This document shows, piece by piece, positions 1 to 14,300 of a DNA stretch of 64,000 nt. The stretch is from Loxodes magnus (taxonomy: Eukaryota > Ciliophora > Karyorelictea > Loxodida > Loxodidae). The DNA lies in NCBI GenBank assembly GCA_946699065.1, contig CAMPDV010000136.1:310001-374000 (forward strand), in the 5' to 3' direction. Both the position numbers and the translations under genes were made by a program. Positions within the stretch are counted from its first letter, which is position 1. Each line of letters starts with the position of its first letter. The notes under the pieces were generated by a model. It worked only from the letters and a program-made list of their open reading frames with translations. It was not told where the DNA came from and searched no databases.

Positions 1-1
1 A

Positions 2-904
2 TAATCTAATAAGGTAGCTAAAGTAATAAGCATTCACAAAAGAATCAAACATCAAACTATATTCCTAGTTACTGAAGTAGGAAACAAGTAAAAGTTAAAG
101 CTAATATCTGATCTTTATAGCCAGCAAAGAGTCAGATAATAGTTAAATTTTCTCTTAAAGTATATTATAGTTAATGAGGGACTGGAATCTGAAATCATCA
201 ATAGTGAAGTAGGAAGAAATTCCTTAAATTAAATTTTTGCTTTATTTTAGCATAAGATTTCTTAGAAGCTAAAGGAGATAAAGTAAATAAAGCAAAACTT
301 ACATTACATGATTAAGTATATTTCAGCTTAAAAAACATAAAGTTGTACCTTGTATAAATAAGAAAAATATTCACTTTGAGAATCATAGAGTTTAAGGAAA
401 TAAATATTATGATCTTATATTAGCTAAATTTGAGTTTACTCTAGCATAATAGAAACTAGTGAATAACTAATATAATTATAAATAGAAGATAACAGATTAT
501 ATATTATGAGTCATTAAGGAAGAAAAGTTATTTAAATTGATTGTAATTGAATAAGTTAATTAATAAGGTAGAAATCTTAATATGTTAGATATACCCAAAT
601 ATTAAAGTATATAAAAGAAGTGATAAATTAAGCAAGGAGCAATATAAAAATCTTGTAAATTGAATTTTTTTAAGCTTATTTAATGCTGATGAAAATTCTT
701 TATATTCTGAAGACAAAAATTGAGTTCAAAAGGAAATAAATGAATATATTAGGAGGCTAACATAATCAAAAAGCTTTTGATAGCTATAAAAATATTAATG
801 AATATAAATAGAATTAAATATCTGAATAGTAAGTGCGAAATAAATTAAATCAAGAATAGAATTTGTAAATGAAAGGACTGAAAAAGAAATTCCTTAAAAA
901 ATGA
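2..904 (+). CDS. Possible 3' part of a hypothetical protein, frame uncertain
   Basis: With TAA/TAG as Gln, one frame stays open from the left window edge to a TGA at 902-904. It ends in a Lys/Gln/Asn-rich hydrophilic tail (…FDSYKNINEYKQNQ…). The share of G-starting codons is about 20%, above background but below the clearly coding genes here. Around 200-310 a neighbouring frame looks equally good (…DFLEAKGDKVNKAK), so a frameshift or decay is possible. The start would lie outside the window. I recognise no domain. This could be a real gene end or a decayed sequence. Confidence 0.3.
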
Positions 905-1097
905 TAAAATTGTTTTTTGCTGTAGTTTAAGAAAAGAAGAGTCTCATAAAATTATGTAACTCTAAAATGAATTTTGAAGCTTACTCTAATATTTGATATA
1001 TTAGATCTTTTAGCAACTGCTAAATGCATATTTTCTACTATTATTCGTAACTTATGTACCATTTTAAACTTAAATAAGGAATTTATCTAGATTTTAT

Positions 1098-1990
1098 TTA
1101 GAAAAAGTAAAAAAATATATCAGAATTCAAAACAAGATTCTTCACGGCTCCGAGTTGACGACATCCTAGAAAGACTAGGATCAGGAAAAGAGTATCTAAA
1201 AGGCTACCCATCAGGATGAGTCTCCCATCTCTGAAGAAAAGTTTAGAAAGATGGTTAAAAATATAATGCGCTTGGAAGTTTCGAATCTCATCACATAATA
1301 GTAAATAAGCTACGATTAGCAGATTAAAGTGGTGCTGGGCCTCCAAGAGGAGGTCAAAATATTGAAGAAAGAAAATAAGAAGTTAATACAAAAACTCGAA
1401 TTTCCAGAGGAAATAGAATCGAGACTCTTGGTCCAAGAAAGATACCTTAATGCATTTGAAACATTTCACAAGATTAGAGCAGTTAATCTCAAAACTAGTA
1501 TTAGAAGCAGAAAGAGCTTATCAACAAGTTAGAAAAAATAGTTAAGAACCAGTACAAATTGCAGCGTTAAATGGAACTAAAGAATAAAGGAATGATCCAA
1601 AGATAATTGAATGCGAAATAACTCAAGAATTCAACTTCGATAACAAGCAAAAGGATGTTATTACTGTAACTCTCAAAAGCATCTGTGGCAAAAGTGCTAG
1701 AAATTTCTCAATTTCAAATAAGAATATTGAAACTAGTAGAAGTAGTTGGAAAGCAAAAAGAAGAGACAATAACAACTGAAACTATCAAGAGAGAGAAAGA
1801 TTAAATTGTAAGAATTTTGGGGAAATTTACAAGAAAAAGTCTATCTAGCATCTAGGAGAAAAAAGATTCAAGGGTAACATACAAGGCAAGGGGAGGAGTT
1901 GTAGAGATTTTTCATACTTTTATATTTAGCATCTAGAGCAGTCTAGAGATTGGCGAAAAAGAGGTTGAAATACCTTCAAGAACACCAAAC
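1098..1990 (+). pseudogene. Zinc-knuckle coiled-coil element ORF, copy 1 (decayed)
   Basis: One of three related copies (the others lie near 16.1 and 27.4 kb). With TAA/TAG as Gln, the frame runs without a break from about 1130 to 1505 through an acidic N-terminal part into a coiled coil with the shared core LQEEVK.LKKEN. After about 1505 the frame breaks; a later frame keeps a basic stretch similar to the 28.1-kb copy (K..RRDN.N…ER). No zinc-knuckle cysteines are visible here, although the other copies keep most of them. The product resembles Gag or ORF1 proteins of retroelements only in layout (coiled coil followed by a CCHC-like motif). I see no reverse transcriptase or integrase beside it. 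Standard-code ORFs on either strand here are shadows. Confidence 0.6.
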
Positions 1991-2684
1991 ATTTAATTTT
2001 GTATTTTTATCTTATTTAGAAATTTGTCTAGTACTATTATTCCATATCCTTCCAGAAAAATAAAACTTTCTAAGTACTTAATCTAACTTTGCTTGACTCA
2101 TATATCATTTTATCAGTTGATGCAACTAAAATTAAGAGAGATAAGAACCCCAAATTAATCTGACGAAAATGAAGCATACACTTTTTTTAATCAGCAAATA
2201 TTGCTTTGATTAAAGGATTGGAAGATGTTCCATTAGATAACTATTTTAATGATACCCTAATAAATTCTGAATCAATATTTAGTGCTTAAATTTTTTAATT
2301 GCCTTTAAGTAAAACTTAAAAATAAGTATTATTATTAAACAAAGGTAATCTAAATAAATCTTTAGGCTTATTTCAAGTTAAGATAAAAATCATATACATT
2401 CTAATGCTTTAAGAACAGATGAGAACTATAGAATTTAAAATAGTAAATCTATCTTTATACCAGCAAAACTTTCTGTTCTAAGATTAACTTTTTTTAAGTC
2501 ATAAAGAAGCTATTGGAAATCCTTTTTCTTTAGTAATCTTTTATACAAAACTAAAAAACTTAAATTTGGACAGTGTATGATAATTTTTTTTAGATCTAGC
2601 TGCTTATACATAAATACATTCGATTAAAATTAAAATTTCTCAATAAATAATCAAACTTTAATTATATATCAGTTTGAGGTTAAA

Positions 2685-3236
2685 ATGGTATATGCATGAA
2701 ATATATAATATCTATAACAAGGAAATCGAATATCAAGATATGCATTTCTTTTTAAAGCTAGAATTGTATTGAACTGAGGAATAGTAAGAGTATCTAGCTA
2801 TTGCTTGTAAATGGATTATTTTAGTTATAGTTTAAAAAATAAAAGTTTGATACATTATCTTATTTTATTATTTAACGTAGATAGTGCCAAAACAGAAAAA
2901 TTTAAGATTGAAAAAGAAATAAAAACTTTAGATTTTATAAATATGATATTTTGATTAAGCTTTACATTTATAGGCCTTTGAAAAGCGATATATTGGTTTA
3001 ATTTTTAAATGAGGAAAAATTTCCTAACGATTGTAGAAGAAAAAAGCAATTTTAATTTTTAGATTTTGACTCTAAAAATCCATCTCTATATTCGAAATTA
3101 AATTTATATAAATAACTTAGTAAATCATTAACTATTCAGATTTTTATACTTTCAGCTATGAGGTTTATTAAGAAATTTTTATATCCAAGTTTTTTTGGTT
3201 AATAGCTAAATTTTATAAATTTCAATTTTTTAATGA
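2685..3236 (+). CDS. Weak candidate: small membrane-protein-like ORF
   Basis: An ATG at 2685 opens a 183-codon frame that ends in two consecutive TGA codons (3234-3239). Tandem TGA would be a strong stop in an organism where TGA also means Trp. The middle has a charged segment (AKTEKFKIEKEIKTL) followed by a hydrophobic, Trp-rich stretch that could span a membrane. Codon composition is only marginally above background. No domain or paralogue supports it. It may be chance. Confidence 0.25.
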
Positions 3237-3489
3237 TGATGTATGATATAGATTTTACTATCTTAATAACATCGTATTAAGATATGTAGATGCAACTGTC
3301 TTCTTCTTGATTTTTTCATCATTATCATAACTACCACAGTCAACTATAAGTATACATTTCTTAGTTTCTTATATCAGTTTAGTAAGATATTCATACTAAT
3401 TTAAATTTAAATTCTAAAGGATTTAATTAAGAAATTTTTGTAAGCTGATTTCCAAGCATCCTCCATTTAAAAATTAAGATGGTAAAAAA

Positions 3490-3670
3490 AATGAATGTAG
3501 GCTGCGGTCAGGAAAACTCTATTAGGCAATTTGATACAATATATACTGCATTGAGAGTAATCTCGCACTAGATGTCACTACGGGGAAGGGTTGACTAGCT
3601 ACGAGGAGACAAACCTATTTTACCCAAGGGTTCTCGCTAGTAGTATGAAAGTTTGACTGACGGGCTGCTA
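3490..3670. other. GC-richer block of unknown nature
   Basis: About 180 bases stand out from the AT-rich surroundings by higher GC content and by several short G runs, such as ACGGGGAAGGGTTGACTAGC near 3580. It could be an old element fragment or a structured RNA gene. I could not fold it into a tRNA and do not recognise it as a known RNA. It lies about 200 bases upstream of the lone terminal repeat at 3854-3909, so both may be remnants of one insertion. Confidence 0.35.
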
Positions 3671-3853
3671 ATGACTTAAATACTAATTCTTATTTTGATC
3701 TTATTCAAGAAGACTAGAGCATTTTGTTCAAGATTCAAGAATATATTAAATAAGAAAATTATCTATTTGGAGAATCTAGCGTGACATATTGGACGAATAA
3801 AATGAAAAAAAGAGTATGAGCCCAATTTTTTTTTAATATTTAAATAATAATAT

Positions 3854-3909
3854 TGAAAGAGCTGCGCGCCAATGAGGTGCTACAATCTCTATAATCGTAT
3901 TTATTTATA
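3854..3909. repeat. Lone terminal repeat related to the 30.3-31.2 kb element
   Basis: This 56-base segment matches the right terminal inverted repeat of the 900-bp element at 30271-31170 along most of its length, including the GAGCTGCGC start and the CTCTATAAT…TTTATTTAT end. It has several mismatches. I found no matching left end nearby, so it is either a solo end or what remains of an older copy. Confidence 0.5.
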
Positions 3910-3942
3910 TCTAAGATTTAAGCTTATTCTTAGGAGTTCTCT

Positions 3943-6900
3943 ATGTATAAATATATGAATTACCACAATTACACATACAACTCTAATAATCCAAACTTTA
4001 CTATCTTATCTTTTATTTCTAACTTTAAACAATTCATTACCATATAAATAAAAGACTCTGATTAAGAAATAAGTCAAGATCGTTTTATTATATTTAAGAA
4101 AATTTTATCGTTAGGTTACTATATTTATAGAGTAATAGCAGGTTCTGTATAATATACTATCTACCTAATATATTTAATATTTAAAGAGAATCTAACTAGA
4201 GATTGATAATCAAATAAAGAGTAAATTTTCTTGCTCCACTATAATTATTTGCTCTATATTATTAGTAGATTAAGCATAAAATTAGGATTCATTTATTTAT
4301 CTAAAGCACATTTCTATTATTTTTTCTAAGTTATCTTTAATAAAATTTTTAACTAGAAAGATAAATTAGAAAATACTAATTGAGCAGCATTTTAATTATT
4401 TATATCTGCTTTATAGATCCTTATTTAAATGTTTTACGGTTAGTTCTATGTTTTGCCAATTCAGCATTTCTAATAATGAAGCTTTACTTGGGTATTATAT
4501 TTCATTTCATCCTCTTCCAAAATCTTTTTTAAGTCTAATAAACTTTTTAAGAGTTATTTAAAATTATAGTTCCCTTATATTGCGAAAGCTCCAGGTTTAT
4601 CTTTTTCATTACAATTTCCAAATTTATCTTTATTTGTAAAATTCTTAAATTTCTTATATATCTATAGCTTAAAATTTCTTATAAATGAGAAAATAAAACT
4701 TAGGAATATATCTTTAATTAAACTAAGCAACTCATTTAATTTCTTAAATTATTGAAAATATCTATAAGCCTAGATAAACTCTTCAATAAAGAAAACAAAT
4801 TTCTTTCATTAAGCATTGCTACTCAAACTTATTCCAAGCATAAAAAGGTACTAATATAGTTACAGCTGAAATATCTTTTATTCCTAAATTTTAAGAAATT
4901 AAATCCTTAAGTTAAATAATAAAGCTTCCTTTTTGGTTAGCCTTTTGCATATTAAAAAGGCTTAATCTATTTATCTATATGAAATCTCTATAAAATAAAA
5001 GTCATTAAACATTTTGATTTTATATCAACTACTAATTTAAATCTATAATTACACTATACATATTATAGTTTTCTTTTATTACTTAGAAAATAATTAAGTG
5101 TAGATATTTATTTTATCATCATATGATAATTAGTCTAATTTAAAAATCAATAGCTAATAATTTTTTTTCTTACTCTTAAATTTGTCTGATCAAAGGAATA
5201 AAAATTCGTTTTTTTTTAGTTATTTTGAGTTGATTAACTTGATATCAGCGTGCTTGAATATTTCCTAAGATAGTAAGGTTTTTACATATAAATTGAATGA
5301 TAAATCTGGTAGAAATAGTTGCTATGAAAACAAAGAGAGAAAGAAAATTTAGTCACACTTAAGAGGTTTATCTAGTAAATATTTTTCGATAGTTGCAATT
5401 TTTCGATTTCGGAAAATGTGGAAACTTTTAAGTTTTAATCTTAAAAGAGAAATAATATAGCTAAAAGATTATTATTTGCTTTTTCTTTAAAATTCCTTAA
5501 AATATTAGCAAAAATACGATTATTCTTAGCTTTTTAATCAGACACTAATGAATTATTTTCATTGTATTACTAAATAGTGGAAAATATTTTTAATTTTGCT
5601 CATGAATCATTCTATAGAATGATAGGTGCTAAATTTATCTAAATACCTATCTTAATTGTAGAAATTTTATATATAAATATTATGTCACTATCATAGTTTT
5701 ATCTTGCTAGATTATAATATTTTAGTTTTTCTTATTTTCGTAATTTTTTTCTAGATTTAAAACTATCAAATGAGGTAATGTTGATATACAGCTAAATACT
5801 TAATCTACTGTTTCCTTTCTTCTTACTTATTTTCTTTCTACTAGTACGAAATTATATGAGAATCGTTTTTTATAATTATACTCTAACGTGTGAGGGACTT
5901 GAGATACATTACGTGAAATTCGCTCTTTTAACTTAGACCAGTACAAAAATTCTATTAAACCGATTTTTTTCTTATTTAATGCTTTAGCTAAGCGTCTCTC
6001 ATAAAAAATGTCCTTATCAAAATCACTCTCTTAAGTATTTAACCAAGTGTATGTATAAAGAAATTAGCAAAAGCTTTAAAATTGGTTTTGATATAAGGGA
6101 AATTAAATATTTTTCTGCTTAAATGATATCTAAATTAAAATATACCTTAGACTAAAATTGACTGCAAGAGCTAACCAATTTATCAATAAAATAAGATTAA
6201 TATATTTCCTCTCTGATTTCTTACTATTAGAATACAAAGCTGATTGCCCCTTTTACTATGTATCTATAGCTAAATTTATTTAAATCCAAAACTCATATGA
6301 AAGAGAAATTTTAGGTCTAATATTGGTGGATTTACCTTACAAGCTTTTTGACTTGCATCAACTTAAATTTAATTCTAACTTTGACCACCAAACAACTAAT
6401 GTCAGAGGACAAGCTCTATCTATTCAAGCATTCATTCCGAATAATCTTTAGCAAACCATTTAAATAGCTATTATAATTTAAAGATAACCTAGTTTTCAAT
6501 TTCATTAAACTATAATAGAACAATTAAAAAAGATGAATCAGTATACTTAAACAAGGTTAAATAGTACTCAAATAAATAAACTTTAGAAGATAAATTAGAT
6601 TTACTTTCTCAGTTTCCTCAAGAATCAGATATTATTGATACGCCTAAATTCTAATTTGTTTCTCTTTTAGTCTAATTCATTTTTTCCTGGAAAGTAAATA
6701 AGTATATTAACCAAAAACTATCAATGACTAAATTTCCTTATTTTCTATATCTCATCTGAACTACCAAATAATATTGAAAAATTAATATATTGAAAGAGAT
6801 TCTTAATTATTTACTCAAAGAAAGCTTAAGCCTAATTTGATTATTATAAGATTTAAATACCAATAGTTTTAATTATTTCACCCTTTAATTGATAGAGGAT

Positions 6901-8367
6901 TATTAAGAATGATCCAGTGTCTTAATGTTAATGTTATAGTTGTAACAACATACAAAAGAGAGCATCTTCCTGAACTAGATTTATATCTATTTTACTAATT
7001 TTACTATCTCTTCACAATACCTTTTATTTCTCTTTGTTTTATAGCTTAGAAAGCTGACATTTATGCTTATATTAAAAGTATTACGATGAAAATAAGGTTA
7101 GCATTAAATATCCCAGAACTGATACTCAAAGCTAAGATTTTTCTTTCACTCTCCGTACTAAAAATTACCCCCTTCTCTTTCATAAAGCCTTTAACTCCTG
7201 CCAATAAGATGGAATCTCTTCTTACTAAAGCATAACTTAGATACTACTTAAAGGTAATTCTTCGAAATATGAAAATTAGTTAATAATAAAATAAAGGAAA
7301 TGAAGTCAAAATAATAAGTTAAGATTAGCTTATAAGATAAGCTTACTACTATATCAAGTAGTGAAACTCCAGAATTAATTGATCTAAGGAATTTCTTTAA
7401 GTCTATCTTCGAGCAAATCGATATTAGAACTTAGAAAATTAGAAAGAACTTTACTGTGAAAATAAAAAGTCTTCCTTAGTTAGTTCTCGCTTGTAGATAG
7501 CTTTTGAAAGAGCTAGTTCTTTATCTCCTAGAATTTTTACTGAAAAACTCGTATGGATAGAAAGTAACTTTAGAAGTTGGGTGTGAGAAGGTAAAAGCGT
7601 GAAGGAAAGATAGATTGAACTTAATATTCTAGATAAGAGTTAAAAACCCTGCTACTTAAAGGCTTTATACTCTAGTTAGTATACTAAGGGAGAGATATTA
7701 TAACGTTCAGATAGAATGGAAAAAGCTATTTAACGAGTTTTCTGAAGAGGAAATAATAATTAAGCACTTGATTAATTGCTAGCGAGGATCGATTTAACGA
7801 GCGGCAATAAATGAAGTTCAAAATATTCTGGAAATAGAAGTGAGTTTGAATTTAGAAGCGTTGAATAACTGTACCATATGAACTGATGAACTTCAGATGA
7901 AATTTTAAACTTAGAAAAAGGAAGAAAAGTTCTAAGCTTAAATGAAGTTAATAACTGAAGAGAGTGTTCATAGTGAAGACGTTTCTAGCAGTGATGAGAC
8001 AAACTAAGTTTCTAAATTTAGACCACAATTTGAATGAAACAAAAAGCCTGGAGATTTATTCAATTAGAATAAAAATATGTAAAAGATGCTTATAAAAAAG
8101 TAACTTTAGTTATGCAGAATAAGATCCAAAAGCTTATATTCAGTTTAAAAAAATAGTGATAAAAAATAAGTTGAAAAGAAATATTTCGGTCATCAATTTT
8201 TATCTTTTCTAAAGAAAGAAAAACACAAGCAAAAAAATTAGAAAATAAGCTCGAGAAAGCAGTCATATTCTTTTAACGTGAAAACAAAATCAGAATTAGA
8301 TTTAAAATATGCAAATCAAAAAAGTATGATGACTCCTTCAGATCTAGGTAATAATTTTTATGATTGA
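3943..8367 (+). CDS. Large hypothetical protein; secure part is 6520-8367
   Basis: An open frame runs from ATG 3943 to TGA 8365-8367 (1474 codons). The last 1.8 kb is convincingly coding: it is rich in Asp/Glu/Lys codons, for example FNEFSEEEIIIKHL and LITEESVHSEDVSSSDE, and it uses TAA, TAG and CAA for Gln and both TGA and TGG for Trp. The part from 3943 to about 6500 is hydrophobic with several possible membrane spans, but other frames look equally good there, so the true start is uncertain. Near residues 1190-1260 the pattern LLKELVLYLLEFLLKNS…KVTLEV loosely recalls the N-box region of histidine-kinase-type ATPase folds; I treat this only as a hint. An ATG at 6925 would give a 480-residue protein. 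Confidence 0.5.
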
Positions 8368-8369
8368 CA

Positions 8370-11300
8370 TCTAAATTTAAACGTTTATTTAAGTATGAAT
8401 TCTTTGATCAAGTTAAATGTTTGAATATCTAATTTTAAAAGGGTTATTTATATACTTTATGCTATCTTAAAAGTTTTAAGAACTTAAGCAAAAGCAAGTC
8501 TTTTAAATATTCTAATTTCCCTATCTGATTATGTTTCATATAATCATCCTCAATTTTCAAAATTTATGCGTTTCCCTTCTTATAGATCATAAAAATTTGA
8601 GAAATAAACTAGAAAATCAAATAGAATCATACAACTATGCTCAGTAGAACCAGGATTAAAATAAGAACTAATCATTTTCCCTTCTATCTTTCTATATTTT
8701 TCTAATTTATGTATCACTATCAAGCATAATTTTTGTTTTCTTTCCATAAAGAAAAAATAATAACTATAATCAAATTTAATATTACACTTTAGATACAATT
8801 AACCAGAATATTTAAGTAGATATAGTAAAAGATAAAAATAGATTTATGCAATTCCTTGTTGTAAGTAGTCAGATAATTGAAGCTTATGGATCTAGGTTAA
8901 ATATATTAATGTAATGATTTTTATTTTAAAATCATACCTTTTTAAAATACTCCAGTTAAAGCTTATTATATAGTTAGATACTCTGAAGATTTTATGAGTC
9001 AAGTTATGATTAAAAGGAATGCTCTACTATTAAATATGTATAAAGCTTGCTCCTTTATTTTATACTAAAGCATCTTTATAAATATAATGTTAAAGGTTTT
9101 CAAAACCTAAATTAGAAAATTAGATGCTTAGTTATTTTGCGTTTGATGGATTTTGATAAAAAGGAGAATAAAAGAAATAAAATTTGAAGATTAAGAAAAG
9201 AACATAATTACAGTATTAAACTTAAAAAGTAGATATAGAGAAGGGTAACAAAACCTTACTATTCAGATACTTAGAGTTTTTAGATTAAATGGTATATGAA
9301 TGTGGATGCTTTTAAGTTATAGTCATAAAATAATTTTTTAATTCATAAAGTAATTTAGTGAGTAGTCGAAAAATTCAGATTTTACTCTTTAAAGTATATT
9401 TCATAAATCTCTAGAGAGATAAAAAATGTTTATATAATTGCGTAACTAAATTAATTGAAGTTGTCAAGAAATACTAAAATTGTATCTCTATCATTAGTTC
9501 TAAAATACTCTAAATATAAACAAAAAATACATACATTTAGCATAATTATCTGTTTCGCTTTTTCTATAAACTTAAAAAATTTTAGATGAGATATATTAGT
9601 AATTAATAGTGTATCTAATAAAAATAAATAAAACCATTTCTTTTTTAGAATCTTAGTGTAATTATCTTCGTTAATTTTAAGCTCTTAAATTTATTCTCAC
9701 ATATTCTAAATTATTCTCTTAGTGAAAATTCTCAATCTTTTTTTGTTTGTTTAAAGGCTATAAGTTCATTACAATATTCAACATTAGCTTTATCTGAAAT
9801 TCTTAGATTTTAACCTTATCTCTAATACATCCTGAATCTATTCTTCTTGCTTTGTATCCAATTGTTTAGACAAATGTTTTCCATTATTATAGAAATCTAT
9901 TCATGCTAGTTATTTATATTGCATCTTTAATCCAAAAAGACTGAAAGAATATTGGTTAGAAGAATTTGCAAATGCGAAACAAAGTATTTTGGTTACTTAG
10001 CTTAATAAAATTTTGCATTAGGTTAATTAGATAATTTTTAGGTTTAATAACATTAAACTTTTTTATTTTCGAAAGCGCTAAAATTTAGGAATTTCCTTCC
10101 TTTAAATTAAATTGATTTAAGCTTAATTTATTAATAAGCTTATTCTTTTTTCTCAGCATAAGAAGAAATATTTTTAACCTTACTAATTCTATTTAAGATA
10201 CCAAGAACTTTATATTTGAAATATTAATCTTAACTATATATTTAGCGTGTTTCAGCCAATCTTGCTGAACAATATTCCTAGCTTAGTATAATAGACGAGT
10301 CTTAAAGCCTATAGTAATTAATTATTGTTCTTTAGTTTAAGATAAATTTCAGTTTATATTATTTCACTCGCTTGCTCTATTTTAATCAAATGATGTCTTA
10401 AAATAAGAATGAGTGTATTATCTTCATTCCTGGTAGAAACTTTCATACAGAAATAAAATGTTCAATATCAATCAGCTAGTTATATTTCTTTTAAGCTAGC
10501 AGTTAGAAATTTTAGGAAAGTTAGCTTTATAGCTACATTGCAATAACCATAACTAGAGCTTATGTATCTTGATAAATAGAGAAATTTCTCAAAAAATTTG
10601 AAATTTATTTTAGTCAAAAATCTACCTTTCTCCTTAGCTCCTTTTTAGTAATACCTATCTCTCAAATATTACTCAGTTGAAAACTATATTTCTTCTATCT
10701 AGATAGCCAATACCTACTATAAGGGCATATGGTATAATTAGTATCATATTCTTTCACCTTGGTTAAACCTTTCACTCAAATTTTCATAACTTACTGATTT
10801 TAAAGGGTTAGAAGTAGATTTTTAGCTAAAGCTTATATTAATTAATGAAGCATTTACTATAATAAACTGAACCTCTTAAGATTTAAAAGCGCTTAAAGCA
10901 TCTTTGTAAGTATTTTTAGCTACTATAAATTATATATAAAAGCTTCCTTAAATAGCTTAGGATTATATGATTCTATATAATTGAATAATTAAGTATTTCA
11001 GTTAGCAATTTAAGAATGAAAGAATTAGAGAAAAAAGCATTATGAGGCTTTTAACTTAAGCTCATTCTATCTACTTCAAAAATATTAGGTATAAGTACAG
11101 CAATCTTAAGCAATTTCTAAAGGGGTTAATAGCTTTTTGACTCTTACTAGCAAAAGAAGGAAAATATCGGAATATCAATAGCATCTGCCCACAGAATTTA
11201 AATAATTAATAGTTAACTAAGATAATTTCATGATCAAGCATTTGTAATAAAAGCTTTTCATGAGACTAAACTCAATTCAAACCTTAAATTTAGAAACTAA

Positions 11301-14300
11301 TTTACTTATTTATTTAGCTTCTATACAGTTAAATTTCAATGACTTTATACCTAAACTTTTTCATAAAGTATAGAGGTTAGAAATGATTTAAGAATTGAAA
11401 AGAAAATAGCAATAAAGCTTTAATTATATAGCTAGCATAAAGGTAAATTTATTTAGTTTATAATAATTTGATTAAGCTTTTCTATTCAAATCCAGTTATA
11501 TCAGAGCATTCAAATTTAAATGAATAACTCAATTATTTTTTATGCTTTTAGCTTTAGAATTGAGTATTTCACTTCACGATATTACAAGATAAGATGCTTT
11601 TTTAATAGCATTTCAATCTCATCTCTATCCATAACTCTCATTTCCATTTTACTTTCTACATTTTCTTTACATGAACCTAATGCTATCAAGCTTTTATGGT
11701 TTAATTGCTAATTGAGCAAATTGCATACTTAGTAATTATTTAGATTTGATAATCTACTTATCCTTTATGCCTAAACTAAATCTTAGTGCTTTAATCCTTT
11801 TTCATTAGTATACTGATATAAGAATACCATGCTTTATATTTACAACTTTATGCCTTAAGCTACTAAACTAATGATTTGGTTGCTTGAAGATGCATTATAC
11901 ATGAGCCAATGGGTATATGGATCAGCGTGCTAAATCTAACCAATTTTACAGAGTGAAACAGTAAAATAAAGGATATTACTAGCATAGTAACTATCCTCTA
12001 AAGCTAGAGATATGAGTATTGAATGTAGAAAAGAGAATCTAAAGTAGATTGCATTCGGTATTAAGTTCTAGCTTCTCCTGTTGGTTGATGCTAAATACCT
12101 TAAAATCCTTCGTAGCTAGGATAATTGATTTAAGACTAAAAAGTAGAGTAAACTTAAATCTCAGATTATTAAAGTTCTTCATTTTAAGCCTGATATTCTA
12201 TGAAAATTATACTTAATTAATAGAGGTAAAATATTTGCCCAGTAGTAAAGGACTTTGATCAAATAAAAAAACAACTGAATGTACTAGGCTAAAAGCTTTA
12301 ACTTATATAAGATCTTAATTATTAAAGAGTTTATAATTGTCAGGATAGACAGTAACTATAAACTAAAACTCCAAAATCGCTTTTAATTTAAGAGATATAT
12401 AAAATACTAAGAGTTTCATGTAAGTTTCAAAGGGTAAAAATAATCGTGAATGCTTACTCTAATTGTACTTTCTGAGTTGTTAGTTTAATTTTTAAGAAAA
12501 ATAAATAAAGTTTCAAGTTAAAATAAATCATGAAAATATAATGAATGAATTCTTTTTCGCAAAAATGTTAAAATAAATCAAATTATTTAGCAGCTAAAGA
12601 AGCTATGAAGGCCAAGAATCTAAATTTTGATTTAAAAGAAAAATCAAAGGTATTAAATATTAAAGGCGATAAAGGGAATTTGGAGTAAAAAAGTTTGAAA
12701 ATGAAGTTTATACAAAGCAAGACTATAAACTTAAGCTTATAAGCTTGAAATAAATCTTAGTCCTTTTATAAGCTAGGAAGAATGCTTAAAACCTTTAAAT
12801 CAAGCTTTAGAAGTTAGAAAAAAGAGTAAGAAATATTTTTGATTAATAGACAGGAATCAAGGTAAAATTATTTCAGTTATATTTTTAGATGCTTATATTA
12901 CTTTATTCTTAAAATAGAAAATTAAGATTTATTGATTGCTATAATATCATCACTTGAACTAACTTAAATCATATACTAGCATTTAATCATATAGATTGCA
13001 CTCTATCTCAGTAAACTACATTGAATCCAATCCTTCACCGGAAAATCAATGGAAAATAACTTTTTTTTGTACATTACAGCTGACTTTTCTAGTAGGTTCT
13101 TTAAAATTTCTCTAATTGCTGTATTATTCCCTTAAAATGCAGCTACTACTTGTTAATTTTGATGAGAATATTTAGTGTAAGACAATTTCAAGTTATTAGG
13201 AATTCATTAAACAAAGTAAGCTTTTTCTCTATTTTATAGCTTCTAAACTGCATTCTTTACTTCTCAACATGATATCTATCCTCTAAAGTTAAGACTTCTA
13301 GATGCAAATTGTCCTTCCTTATAATTAACCTCACATAAAGCACTATTATTATTGAATATTTCAGAGATTAATTCCTATATATTATTCTTTGTATAGGATA
13401 TTCCTTCTTTAGAACTCAGGGGTAGTACATTAGTACTTATAAAATGAGAATTAAGAAAAGGAACTAAATTAGTAGCAAGCTTTCTTAAATCGCAGTTTAA
13501 CATACCAGGAAATCTTATATTTTATGTTATTGCTGCCAGAACTTACGAGCACACATTATTTAAGTCGGAGTAATTTGGCTGATTTGTTTGCAATTTGTAA
13601 CTACAAATATCGAATAAGGACTTGTTGTTAAAGACATAGGTAAGTGAACTGAATTCTTTGAAACCAGATCAAGCAAAACATGAGTTTTAAGGTTCTACTA
13701 CACTTTCAGAAATTTTGTTTGAAGGAAAAATTGCATATTTGCATTTTAAAACAGAGGGTTATAATTCAAAAAGCGTCTATAATAAAAGGTAAGTAAGACT
13801 TTAACCAGTACAGCCACCAATGGATGAATCATTTAAATTCCTTACAAAGAATCACAATCTTCCACTTCTTTTCTTATTAAATCATAAACTAGTTCCTATA
13901 ATTATGGTTCAAGAGTATATATTCCTTTACTTCATACATTTGCAGCTCCTTCTGTACCAAAAAACATAACTCTCATTTTTAAATAAATCTCCCAATTCCT
14001 TTGACAAAATTAGTCTAAAGTGTTAGATTCCGATTCATATAGAGCACTCCTTAGACTATATTACTTTTTGAATTTTCACTGAAATAAACACTTATTAAAT
14101 CTAACTAAAAGTCTTAATTCCCATAAAATTAGCCACTTTAATTAATAGAATGATCTTAGTATATTGCTTATCAAAAATCCCCAATATTATTACCCCATTA
14201 TCCTATCTTAAGATTATTTCTCTCATTAGTCAATATAAAAACCTATTAACATTTTTCTTAAAATACAGTTTAAATAACTCCAATTAATCATTTCTCTAAC

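Noticed and set aside
1098..1346. Minus-strand 82-residue ORF with a standard start and stop.
   Set aside because: The plus strand here is the zinc-knuckle element, supported by two other copies; the minus ORF is a shadow.
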